A stretch of DNA of 31,418 nucleotides from Hyphochytrium catenoides (taxonomy: Eukaryota; Sar; Hyphochytriomycetes; Hyphochytriales; Hyphochytriaceae): the NCBI GenBank assembly GCA_900088475.1, contig FLMG01001427.1, positions 1-31,418 on the forward strand, written 5' to 3'. The notes beneath the pieces were generated by a model that ran no database searches, was not told the DNA's origin, and was given only the letters and a program-made list of their open reading frames with translations. Position numbers and translations under genes: made by a program. Of this stretch, positions 20,355-30,823 are shown piece after piece. Numbering within the stretch: the first letter of the stretch is position 1; each line of letters begins with the position of its first letter.

Positions 20355-21846
20355 CTAAGGGCTCAACTTGGCAGCGCGCACCCAAAAAGCAGAACGGAAG
20401 CCAGGAATGGGATTGGTGACAAGTGTCAGGACCTTCTCGAGAGTAGTCGTGACTATAATCTGGGGATCAACCTTCCGCAGGTATATGCTTTTGAGAAAAA
20501 ATATCCGCCATTTATCTGTTTTGTTGCCCATCAAAGTCAGTAGGTCTGATGGTCTGAATAGGGAGCCACCCAGAAGCCAGCTCTTTGGAGGAAGCAGGGA
20601 TCACAGCGATGAGTCCTAAAACATCAAGCAATATGATGAACAGTAGGTAATATGGCGTGGCCAGAACTGGCTTCAGCCACAATTTGGTGGCGCCTCTGTC
20701 ATGGGTGTGATCCGCCTGAAGCTTTCTGACTTTGACAAGGAATCCTCCGTCACAGCTGGACTCTAGCGGTAGCCGAGTACAATAAGGACAATAGCGTAGA
20801 CGGCAAACGAGAACCAGCAAAGCTGGAAGATGTAGAAGATGATCAAGTTACGCCACCCCACACATTTCCCTAACATGTAACGTGCTCAAAGAAGTTAAGG
20901 ATGACAAGCCAGCCATTGCGCAAGAGGAAACTAGGGACGAAAGGTAAGAGGCCATGGTGAGATAGGTAGCATGATAAGGATATAGTGATGGTCATGATCT
21001 TCTATGCAAACGTTGCAGTCTTCACAATGCTCTGCCGACGCCGGTTGATCAATCCCGCAGATGTCTGCATGCATACATCGTTAGAAGGGGAAGCTGGGAG
21101 CGCCAGCTGTAACTTGATCTTCGCTTACCGCAGAAGGTGTACCATCGCCTGCCTTTCTTTTCCAATTCTACTTCGCCCACCTTCTTCAAAACGATTCCTG
21201 GATCCGACAGCGCTGTCAATAGCATTGTAGCTGTGGATAAGGCCCACAAGATGATGCTGGCATAGTATTGCGTCTCAGACCAATCATGCCCTACGACTCT
21301 GCCAAAGCAGCGGAGTGCTGTGAGGACGATTGACTATAGATAGGAGAAAAGTAAGCGAAAAGAATATAAGGGCACACTGCAGGAACCAACTAACATTGAG
21401 CTGGACTAGAAGCAAGCCGCTCCTTTGGCTAGTGCTAGAAGAGAGGTCGCCTTACTTACATTTGGGAAATAAAGATATAAGTAGCGGCTTGCAGAAGTGC
21501 GAAGGTCATTGAAAGCAGCCCCCAGTTTGGGCCAACTGCAATGAGGATCCGGTGCTTACGCCGCAAGAGTACCACGATAGACCTGCAGACAATACCATAA
21601 ATGTTAATCGCTCAGTGGCGACACTAGCTGAGATTATGCCAAGACTAGTCCGTACCCAATCCTCTCTATGCCTGGCAGTCCGGAAGGCTGGATGTGAGGG
21701 AGATACTTATGTCTTTCAGCTTGCCCGAGTAACGCGGAAGGCCCTTTCTCATCATCTCCTTCCGCTGCATCATCGCCATTCAAGGAGTGCTGGATCCTGC
21801 GTCGAAGCAGGAGAACATCTTCCTCTTCCGTGGCTTCAGTGTCCAT
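20355..21846 (-). CDS. DHHC-type protein S-acyltransferase (palmitoyltransferase)
   Basis: Transfers palmitate to cysteines of target proteins at membranes. Seven exons, 21846-21656, 21582-21460, 21298-21129, 21064-20984, 20881-20781, 20715-20570 and 20487-20355, code for 314 aa with every phase closing. The ATG lies in a GGCCATGG context. Four membrane segments are predicted: around LLSMTFALLQAATYIFI, YYASIILWALSTATMLL, FYIFQLCWFSFAVYAIV and YYLLFIILLDVLGLIAV. The SDPG motif follows TM2. The cysteine-rich domain is complete, from TFCDIC through EHCEDCNVC and DHHC to GKC, then GWRN. The catalytic Cys is about residue 189. The usual basic RP.RS residues are replaced (QPASAEHC) and the Pro after DHHC is Tyr. 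No TTxE motif is visible after TM4. The codon for the catalytic Cys is split by an AT-AC intron. The start codon is 831 bp from that of the divergent small acylated-protein gene. Confidence 0.88.
20882..20983 (-). other. U12-type AT-AC intron inside the DHHC catalytic cysteine codon
   Basis: The minus-strand intron begins ATATCCTT (20983-20976), the U12 donor consensus. It carries TCCTTAAC (20901-20894), the U12 branch site, and ends TTTGAGCAC with AC at 20883-20882, about 12 nt after the branch motif. Length 102 nt. Removal joins CAC-T to GT-TAC, restoring His-Cys in Asp-His-His-Cys and continuing in frame into GKCVGWRN and TM3. Retained, the motif reads DHHY. Confidence 0.9.
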
Positions 21847-22323
21847 GGCCGCAGTTGAACCGCCGTACCTCCCAGATCTACTGCTCCTCAAGCGAAGAAA
21901 GATCTCCCGTTCATTGCCACAAGGCTATTGACGCAGCAGAACCTTGAAAGTGTTGAGCGGACAGAGACCAGCAAGAGCAGCCGTGGCTTTAGGGAACAAC
22001 GGCGCCAGCGGCTTCTGCTTGGCCGGCGCAGCGGGCCACCGCGACATCAACAAGTCAAGCTGGTCTGTGTTCAGAACTTGGGCGGTCTACTTATGGGTAG
22101 AACAATCCTTTCTCCCCCTCTCCTTGCTAGGTCTGTGTTCTATACAAGTCCATCGTCGGCTTAGGTTTAGGTGTGGCCATAGAAGCTTCGCAGTGTTGAG
22201 GATGGCGAATTGATGTTGAAGATCATCAGCCTGACTTCCCCAGACAACAGTGAGAGCACCTTGTATGATGCTTCTCTGGCCACAGCGCTTGGCTCTTTTC
22301 CTCTCTCTCTGTCTCTGTCTCTG

Positions 22324-22359
<36 letters not shown>

Positions 22360-22677
22360 TTTTCTCCTCTCTCTCTCTTGCTCTACCTTGCTTTCACTGT
22401 TCATTCGTCTCGTCTTTCGCTCTCGCTCCCTAGCTTACATTGCAGTCACAGCTCTCCCTGTGGACCCAAGGCTCTTTGTGTCCTTTCTCTTTAGTCTCTC
22501 ACAACTACTCTTCCTGGTCTCTCAACGTCATTGTCTATCCAACCACGGTGTCAAGGGGCAAAGTATCAGCTGCAGTGTATTTCTCCGTTCCTTTGAGTCT
22601 GCGCATCTACAGCGCGTTGCTCTGATGAAATTCTGAGGTCCTGGCGCTCTCCAACAGGCCTCACAAGTCAATCAACT
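21847..22677. promoter_or_regulatory. Divergent intergenic region with CT microsatellite
   Basis: It separates the DHHC gene (-) from the small acylated-protein gene (+) and must carry promoters for both. A minus-strand stretch coding MSRWPAAPAKQKPLAPLFPK (starting near 22051) could be an upstream exon, but no convincing splice to the DHHC start was found. No core promoter element is assigned. Confidence 0.35.
22297..22380. repeat. (CT)n / (TGTCTC)n microsatellite
   Basis: Pyrimidine-rich tract with regular CTGTCT units followed by pure CT. It lies 300 bp upstream of the ATG at 22678 and 450 bp upstream of the DHHC start. Confidence 0.9.
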
Positions 22678-23382
22678 ATGGGATGCAATGTTTCCGCCCT
22701 TTTCTGCGGTTCTGGCGATGATACCCCACCTGTAAGGCAGAGAGTGAGGCTGCTATTTAGATGATGCTTGTGACTGGGTTCTCGATTCCAGCTTGCTTCT
22801 GCGCTTAAGGAGTCCCCCGTTCTCACCCCTTCTCAATCGTTTTGTCCGATTCCTTTCACCCCTGACTGCGGCCTGCGACTGACCCCTTTATTGCAGGAGC
22901 GTGCAGCCCGCGATGCAAAGCTCAGTGACCCAAAGTCTGAAACTAATGGTGCGGGCTCATCGACCAAGGGATTGAACCCCATGGTCCCTAAGGCCTTTGA
23001 GCCTAAGAACATGAACGTTAGGCGTCGCGGCCGAAGCCTCCAATGTTCGTGTACATTGATTGCTTCTTTCTTCTGGTCCAAGCCGTCACTATCTCAATCT
23101 CAACTGCTAGCGCCACCTTCTTTATCGCTCCTGCTTGGCTCGCGCACGATGCGTTTTGCACCTCCCTTTTTCTTCCAATGGCTTGTAACCTCTTGGTGCT
23201 GCTTGAGTGACATCTTATTACTTAGATTGCCTTTGGTGCTTAGAATCTCAGGCCACCCGACTCTTCTTTATACCTCTCACAGTCATCTTACATTCTGCAT
23301 TGCCCTCTCGTCTCATCAGCTTCAAAGTCGGGCACTGCTCTCATCTAAAGCGTCGAAGGAGGTTTGCTTGGATACTACTTAG
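22678..23382 (+). CDS. Small predicted N-myristoylated/palmitoylated protein
   Basis: Three exons, 22678-22731, 22897-23016 and 23320-23382, total 237 nt and give 78 aa with all phases closing at zero. The N-terminus, MGCNVSALFCGSGDD, is a classic dual-acylation start: Gly2 for N-myristoylation, with Cys3 (and possibly Cys10) for S-palmitoylation. This suggests anchoring to the inner face of the plasma or an endomembrane. The rest is hydrophilic and probably disordered (KSETNGAGSSTKG, NPMVPKAFEPKN), ending in KEVCLDTT. I do not recognise the family. Exon 1 and the exon 2 acceptor (TTATTGCAG) look good. The exon 2 donor (GTTAGG) is weaker; reading through it keeps the frame open to the same stop, giving a longer, unlikely hydrophobic protein. 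Confidence 0.5.
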
Positions 23383-23796
23383 GACTATCTCACTCCGCAA
23401 GGGTCCTAGCACAGTGCCGTTTTGAGAGCTAAAGCTGGCTGTCCCTCTTCTGCGGTCTGCATTCGACCATGGCGGCGGCATTCAAAAGCATTACCTTTAC
23501 TATCCTAACTTCCTCCTCTTGTTCCTTAAGTGTCAAAACCCAGGGGAGTTCTATGTCCCCTGTTCTGTTACTCTTTCCCTTCTCTTCTTCCCCCTTGTTC
23601 TCTTTATCTTTGGTGTCCCTCTTTATTATTCACTTCCCTCTTCGAGGCGGACTAACCAAGCCATCTAAGGCTAAGTAAAGACTAAGCGAGATAACATATT
23701 GAAATAAATAGATTTATGTTTAAAAATAGCTGCAGCACAGAGGTGGCATGAGGAACGGAGGGCAAGGGTTAGAGCGAGACACACAGCAAACTATGT
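23383..23796. other. Convergent intergenic region
   Basis: It holds the 3' ends of the small-protein gene (+) and the coiled-coil gene (-). An AT-rich patch at about 23690-23730 includes AATAAA-like sequence on the + strand (GAAATAAATAG) and ATAAAT on the minus strand, plausible poly(A) signals for both. No gene is seen. Confidence 0.5.
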
Positions 23797-26700
23797 CTAG
23801 CGGCCGAAGGTAGCCAGCGAGGGCCGCCGCTGAAGCAATAACTCTCGATTGCTTCCTCCCTTGCCAGCTAATAGCTTCTGAAGGGTTGACCCCATCGGTT
23901 GGCCGAGGTTGGCTGGTCGCGGCTGATCCGGCTTCTCCTCAAAAGTGGAAGAAGCTGGTAGCGAGCCTGCTTGCTGGTCCTTATCCTTCACTACTACTTC
24001 CGCCGGTGCAGCTGACCTTGAAGGAGAGGTGTTAGGACTTCTCAAGGCTGTGTCTGCTGAAGGAAGGACAATTGTGCGTCCAAGCCCTGCAAACATATAT
24101 GGCCGCTTCAGCACGCTGTCGTTGACGTTCTTCTGTCTAAGCGTCAGCTGGAACGTAAAAGAAAGTTTAGCAGAGGGACATGAGCAAAGGTGAGCATCCG
24201 AATACGTAATATGTGATAGCAGAGCAAGCAGGATAAATGCTTTAAATCATCCGCCTGCTGCCAATACTTTGCTCCTTTCACAGAGCTCTCTCTCTCCTTT
24301 GACCCTCAGTCTCCTTACTTTATAGTGTCTCTTCTTTTGCTTCTTCTTTCAATGTCCCCTTTTCTTTTGATATCCCTATGCTCATCCAGGTACAGACCCA
24401 TAGCCGCACAGTGTTGATTTACAAGCTTGCTTTCATCAAATATACCCTTTCCTTCGCCGCCTTCTCTCTCTGACTTACCGCAGGTGCCAGCATGTCGGTC
24501 TGCATGGCCAATTCTCGGGTCTCAGGATTGCATTGAATGCCAATGTGGCCAATATTGGTACGGCGCCTGATGTCAGCATCATAAAGTTCCTCGTACTAAG
24601 AAAGGGAAATGACAGAAAAGTCAAAAACACATCAATTGATCAAGGGCTAAGCCACAAACAATCCCAGAGAAACTAGCTCATCTTATCACTCGATAAATGG
24701 AGCCCTGGAGATGCTGATCAAGGAAGGCAAGGCCGCAAAAAGTAGGACCAGGAAAGCTCTGACTGAGGAAACCAATCGCCGCAAGAGGTAGCGGCCCAAG
24801 GCTTCATTTTCGAAGGGGTAAAGGTAAGACTAGAGATGTGGATACCTTCTTTTTGAACTCTGCTAACTGGTCAACATAAAGATGTCCCTCAGCCTTTGCA
24901 GCCTTAAGGTCTACTTCAAGGTTATGTCTAGTGACCTCTAACATCCTTATTGAGTGTTTGAGCTGTTCATTAGAGGTTGAAGTAGTGAGCTCCCTGAAAG
25001 CGGTGAGGAAGGGTGCCAGCACAGCTCCTTACCTCTTCTCTTGCCAACTCTAACTCTCTAACAGTCCTTTTGAGTGCGTCGACCTTCTTCTCGGACGCAT
25101 CTAGTTCAAGCTGCAATGTAAAGAGGTCAACACACTTCAACTTTCTTGTACCATTTCTTCCCCTACGCCCTTTATATAGCTATTGCCCCTCACTAGTCTC
25201 CTACACTTTGTTCGTTCCCGATCATCCCATGTTCTGGCTCTTCTATGCCTTACCTGGAAGGCCTGATTGTTCTTCACTTGTTGGCTGAGTTGATTCTGAA
25301 GGTCTCTAATCTGCTGCTGCATGGTCCAGAGCTCCGTCTTCATCCTCTTGGTTTCTGCTTGTGATTCCTTCGGTCGTGGCCATTGTGAGGGAGGAGGAGT
25401 TTGGTGAAAGAGTTAGATAGAGCATAATAAATGCGCTATCTAACCCTCTGAGACAGGGCTGGTAGGCCCCTACTGTCTGTGAAAAGACAAAGCTATGTCG
25501 TACCATGTAGTCGTTGACTTGGGATTCCAGGGCCTTGGTTCTCTCTATCAGGTCCTTCTTGAGCTGCTCTTCCTTCTCGAGTATGGAGCGCCTAAGTGAT
25601 CGGGTTGAAGGCAAGGGGAAGTGAATGTATTAGGGCATACTATGAAATGAGGACAAGAAAGTAAACAGAATGACCAAGGGACCCCAATCGGACGATAAAT
25701 GTCTCTGCCACTTTCTCCCTAGTTGTCTATCTCTACGAGAGACTAACATGCTTGCCGACTGCTCTTGCAGTTCATTTTTCTCTTTAGTTATTGCTTGGAG
25801 CTGAGCATTCTTGGTCTCAACCTGAAATGTCAATTAACAAGCGGCGAGATGGGTGGTGTCATTTGGCGTTAGATTGTGGGCAAGGCGGTTCGCTTCGTAG
25901 ATAAGGTTGACATAGAAAACAAAGAGTTAAAGATTGAGTAGGATGACAATGCCTCGCGACGGTAAACCTCAGGGACAGAAAGAGAGAGAGAAGAACGGAG
26001 TCCCCGTACGATGGTCACGATGTGTTTTATGGTCCTGTCAAAGTCCTGAGGAGTATCAAATGCCAAGGCCGGCACTGAAGGAGCTTCTCCGTCTGGTACT
26101 TCTACTTCTTGCAGTGTTTTCTGGAGGTTGGTCAGGACATTGGAGGTCTCCTTCGCCATTGACTTCCACTCGTCCCGCTCTTCTACTGCCTTGCGATTCT
26201 GTATCAAAGGCAAACGGTTCAGCCAAAGAGATTAAGAGAAAGTGCGTTCTTCATGCAATGAGGAATGGACAAGTAGATCCTTTAGATGGAGAGGTAAGAA
26301 GGATGCTAAGGTCAGCTACTAACATCGCGAAAGAGGAGACGGAAGAAGGAGAGGAGGCTATAGTATGACGAAAGCCAGCCTGGCTTAGAGGGAGAAAAGA
26401 AAGGTAATGGCGGGACCAGAGAAAGCATAATTTCGTATTCGAGCTGAATGAAGTCTCGCCTTTTTGTCACGCTCACTGGCCGCCTTTGACTTAGAGCTCT
26501 CTGGTGGCTTATCTCCTCCCTTTTCCCGTGAAGATGCCCTGTACAGACAATTGCAACGCTTTAGCAAGTTGGAGCTAAAATAAAGAGAGACAGCTTATTC
26601 CCTCGGGCGATGGAGGATGAAATGAAGGAAGGGCGAGTATAGCCACGGTTACTAAACGTTAGTTCTTCCTCACTTTTGCCTTAAGAGGATGTCCTGTGCG

Positions 26701-27182
26701 GTCAACTTTGTGATTTGCATCTCCATGTCAGAAGCTCGCTGCTTCAGCTCTAAATTGCTCAGGATCATTTCCTGAGCAAAGTGAGAGCAGGATATACAGA
26801 GGTAGGTAAGGCATCATTGAATGGAAGGTAGGTAAGCCATCGTTGAATGGAAGAAGAAAAGTGACTAGAGGAGCAGTATTAGAAATATACTGAGGCGGAT
26901 CAAATCGAAGATCTGACCGGTGACGCGCATCCGTGAGAAATGAGTTAAAGTGAGAGAGAGCTGAAGAGGTGGATAGCTGTAACGCAAGCTAACCAGATCC
27001 TAGTGTTACTCACTCTGAGGGATGTGTCTCTTCGTTCTAGTTCCCTCTCCATGACCGCGATCTTCTCTTCAAATTGTGCTCTCGCCTGCGCCAGTTTCAA
27101 TGGTGTTATAAGATATCTAACCGTAGGAATTTGTATTCAAACGGGCCGACTCATGTTCTCTCTCTCCTCTCTCTCTTCTCTC

Positions 27183-27237
<55 letters not shown>

Positions 27238-30200
27238 ACATTTGGCTGCCTCTCCGTTTCTCTCTGGCGCTTGACTCCTCTTTTCTTCCCCTTCTCTTCC
27301 CTTCCCTCCCCTTCCGTCTGGGTTTATAACCTTGGACGAGAGACCCCCGCTTGTCGGTGACTCATACTCATCTAGCCTAGCCTTTAGACTAGCCTCCGAA
27401 GTTCTCAGCTGAGCACAAAATTAGTTTGCGACCTCCAGGCAATGAAGCAAATGATGAAGTACAGGCATTTTAAATGAACCAGGGGCTGAGGTATCTTTCA
27501 TTGGGAGAGTTGGACATTGACACGAACGAGGTAGATTAATACGTCGATCAAACCTGCTGAAGCTTGTCCTCCAGGTCTTCCACAACCTTCTCGTTTCTTG
27601 CGATTTCGTCTGCAAGCTCTACCTTGGCCTGCAGAGAAGTTGGACTGTTAGAAATCAGGATCACAGTGATAACGTATGGCCTAGAGGTGTGATGGAAGGT
27701 GAAACAGGTACAGACTTCCAGTATCGTCTGCAATTCTTCCGCTATCCCCTTCTTATCTCCATCTCTTCTACGTTCTCGCCCCCACAAGTTGGCGCTCTCT
27801 CCTTCTGTATGGAGACACATCTCTTACTCTTTTGTCCTACCTGGGCCAGCTGTTGCGTCAAGGCAGCTTCAGCTTGCCTCGCTTCTTCCATCACTGCATT
27901 TTTCCGAGCGACAGCTTCAGTAGCTTCTGTGACTGTATGGGCATGTTAGTCAAAGGCACATGACGGAGGTATTGCTAGATGAAGGGTACCGGGAATGATA
28001 GGCCTAGAACGATTTATAAGGGAAAGGAAGACGTGGACATGTAGGCTGACTGAAGTCTAAAACAGGGAAACGGAGTGGGAGATAAATCACAGCCCTTAGA
28101 AGAGAACAGGACGGGGAGGTACGTAAGGAAAGTAGATCTCACGTGTGGTCCTCACGATTTCCAGCTCCGCCTTAAGAGACGACTCGGTTTGGTAGGCGTT
28201 GCCAAGAGCCTCTTCGAGCCTTTTAGTAGGTGTACATGCAAATCAGCTAGCTTAGCGACAGGGGGATGGAGTTTCAAAAGAGACCACACAGAGCAGGGAC
28301 AGAGAGAAAAAAAGCGAGCGAGCGAGCGAGCGAGCGAGAGAGAGAGAGAGAGAAAGAGAAAGAGTAACATGAGAAGCAACCATGAGGCGGAGGGAGTTCG
28401 AGGGGAGATATAGCAATGGTAGAAGCATAATACGATAGAACTTACTTCCCCAGTCGTTGTGCCTGATGCTCCATGGTAGCCACATTCCTTTGCCTGTCTT
28501 CAAGAGCCTTCTCCCTCTACCATAGTGTGGATTGTTAGTGCTACAAGGCAGGCGACGGAAGTCGGCAAAACTGAAATCGGAGCACAACGTCTGAGGTCCA
28601 ACCTGCATAGAGGATTTGGAGAAGACGGGTGATCGAGAGAGTATCATGCTACGCCCTTTACCTCCTCTCTTAGATGACAAGCTTCCACTTCGATCCTCTT
28701 CAGTCGGAGTACCTCCTGGTTAAGCTCTCGAACAATTTCCATCAGCTTCGAGAACAAGAGAAGTCTTTTAGCCAAGCAGCCAAGAACTTAAATTCAAGAT
28801 CTAGTCATTGGGGGACAGAGTAGGTTGATACAGAGAAGATAAAGAAAAGACGAGGATGATTCACTCAGGGAGCAAGAGAAAAAGATGCGCAAAGGAGACA
28901 ACGTAAGGGGGAACGTCCTTTCACCTCGTTGTTCCTCTCCTTCGCATTTTCAAGCTGCCTTTTGAAGTTGTCCTCTCTTTTCTGGAACATCTCCTGAACT
29001 TCATTCTTCCGACTGATCAACGTGTTCTTTAATTGGGCGATCTCGCCAAGGAGAAACTCCTGCTCGCTCTTCTTCTCTGCCAAAATACTCTCTTTCTCTT
29101 CCTAGAGCCAAGAAAGCCAGGAAGTGAGCACTGGATCGCTTCCTCACCCTTTGGTGCTCTTTGGCTACACTGCCGCCCCCCAGGCTATGGGTGTCAATCT
29201 CCAACCATAGTGGCATGGGCATGTCTACTTAAGTTTGCGGCTAACCTTTGCTCGAAGCAACTGCATACTGAGCTCCCAGGCTTCTTGGGCTTTCATCTTT
29301 TCGCTTTGTTTGCTTGCATCTAACTGCACGCGTATCTCTGTCACGCGATCGTCCTAGGTTTGACCGGAACCATAGGACAGACATATGAGGAAGGTGCCGG
29401 TCCCAAACGACGAATGACACTACTGAGAGTAAGAAGACGGCTAAAAGTCGCCGAAAAAGGCACAGGTTGAAGAAAGTGAGAGACAAAAAGAAGGCCAAAG
29501 CGAGAGAGAGAGACGAAAAAGAGAGAGACAAAGATGGAGCATAATGGAAGAGAAAAAGGTGCCTGCGAGAAATCTTACCTCTCTATGGATGAGCTCATAG
29601 CTCCCACCGCATCTCTCGCAGTTCGAGAAGTTAAACTTGAGATCCTTTGGCGCAAATAATCGAAGAAAGGGCCTCATATCGAAGGATGGAAAGGAGGTCT
29701 GAACATGCTTCAAGTCGACCGAGTAGTCCTTTCCCTGAATCTTTTTATTCAGCAGTTCATCCTATGAGGGCACCATTCAAGAAGAGGAACGTCATAGATG
29801 TTATACATACACAGCGCGAAAAAGAGGAGACAGAGATAGCAAAGAGAGAAAGAAGAAGAGAGAGAGAGACTAACAATGATAGAGGAAGAGGAAATAGATA
29901 AGAGCTTATTGTTGTCCAAGACGTTGTACTGTCTGGCCAAACAGATTGCGCCAAGTTGATCAATCATTCACCCGGAGCACGAGAGAGAGAGAGAGAGACA
30001 AAGAGACAGAGAGACCGAGAGAGACACAGAGAGAGAGAGACAGAGAGAGAGAATTCTTTCGTTCACGGAGACAGACAGGCTAAAAAAGGATCGAATTGAA
30101 GGTGGCCAATGTCACATGTAACCAGGTACAGCGATGTCTAACAATGAAGAGAATGACTGAAAGTTGAAGCGGCAAGAAGGGAAGCAGATCATAGGCACAA

Positions 30201-30823
30201 ACACTGGACCTTCAAGCTGCTAACATCTCTATGGTAAGCTTTCCTAATCTCATCTAGAAGGATACCACGTCGATGGAGCTTCGCTCTTAAGAATGACACT
30301 TCATCCTCTAGCTGAGTCTGGCACGCATAAAGAAGGGTTAGCAGAGGCGAAGATGACCTGGCAGGGACTCAACATTCATCACTTATATCACTTCTCCCTT
30401 GATTCATATTTTATACCTCGTCTCTTTCTCTCTATGCCACGATAGAGATCTTACCGGATCCATCGCCTGGTTCCTCATGGCTGCTTCCTCTTCTTCCTCC
30501 AGGTCCTTCACAACTGGCTTGGCTAAAAGCACGGAGGTCCGACCTTGTGGGGCAGCCAGAAAGCTTCCTGCTGCTCCAGAAGGCACAGCCCTCGACCGCC
30601 GCGGTCCGAACGAATCACCACGAAGAGGCTGAGCGGAGGCCATCGGCTCTCTTGCTATTGCATCTTCTGAAGATGGAATGGGAGCAACTCCATGGATGGA
30701 TCCGTTCTTCAGGCGAGGGAGAGGAATTCCGTGTCCCAAAGGATGGCTTGCATCTTCAACATTCTCGGGATGGAAGGCACCAGCATACTGGCTTTGATTC
30801 CTGGAAGAGCGTGAGAGATCCAT
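23797..30823 (-). CDS. Large coiled-coil protein with a central Cys motif
   Basis: Twenty-two exons in descending order: 30823-30455, 30317-30210, 29761-29579, 29353-29246, 29101-28925, 28745-28662, 28516-28446, 28219-28143, 27932-27841, 27628-27554, 27408-27331, 27085-27014, 26771-26674, 26538-26460, 26198-26010, 25821-25748, 25591-25504, 25367-25254, 25110-25033, 24989-24846, 24595-24479, 24147-23797. All phases close, giving 941 aa. The ATG is in a GCCATGG context. Residues 1-123 are low complexity, ending in an acidic EEEEEA run. Next comes QLEDEVSFLRAKLHRRGILL and a RKAYHRDVSSLK helix. A non-helical island, FPSFDMRPFLRLFAPKDLKF with CERCGG (about 160-220), may bind metal. From about 221 to 780 heptad-like charged helices dominate (for example LAEKKSEQEFLLGEIAQL), broken by a Pro/acidic loop (EVPDGEAPSVPA). 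The tail has YEELYDADIRRRTN and a Pro/Ser-rich end. The layout suggests a cytoskeletal, centrosomal or basal-body scaffold, but no name can be given. The exon 14 donor appears to be GC. Confidence 0.82.
26199..26459 (-). other. Putative GC-AG intron of the coiled-coil gene
   Basis: The frame of exon 14 (ending SERDKK) joins in phase to NRKAVEERDEWK only if the donor is AAG|GCGAGA at 26460/26459; the acceptor is GATACAG. The best GT donor nearby (GTGAGC, within the exon) gives the wrong phase. Confidence 0.5.
26800..26851. repeat. Two tandem 26-bp copies in an intron
   Basis: AGGTAGGTAAGGCATCATTG plus AATGGA is followed at once by a copy with two substitutions. It lies in the intron between exons 12 and 13 of the coiled-coil gene. 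Confidence 0.85.
27156..27233. repeat. (CT)n microsatellite in an intron
   Basis: Nearly pure CT on the + strand, thus GA in the transcript of the minus-strand coiled-coil gene; lies between exons 11 and 12. Confidence 0.9.
28313..28364. repeat. (GAGC)n then (GA)n compound microsatellite
   Basis: About six GAGC units merge into (GA)n and GAAA units on the + strand. It lies between exons 7 and 8 of the coiled-coil gene, where the transcript is pyrimidine-rich. Confidence 0.9.
29981..30052. repeat. (GA)n microsatellite in an intron
   Basis: GA-rich with CA and CC interruptions on the + strand, between exons 2 and 3 of the coiled-coil gene. Further purine-rich stretches lie at about 29490-29540 and 29838-29895 in flanking introns. 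Confidence 0.9.

Noticed and set aside
20976-20990. The DHHC motif appears mutated to DHHY in the genomic frame, suggesting an inactive enzyme.
   Set aside because: A U12-type AT-AC intron begins right after the T of that codon; splicing restores Cys and the downstream GKCVGWRN.
21395-21459. A 40-nt micro-exon (21434-21395) with a 25-nt intron in the DHHC gene.
   Set aside because: The frame can instead be closed with a normal 161-nt intron to an acceptor at 21299-21300, giving a shorter, more family-like loop between TM1 and TM2.
22210-22636. Two overlapping + strand frames rich in Leu/Ser/Cys.
   Set aside because: They run through the CT microsatellite; no start context or family features.
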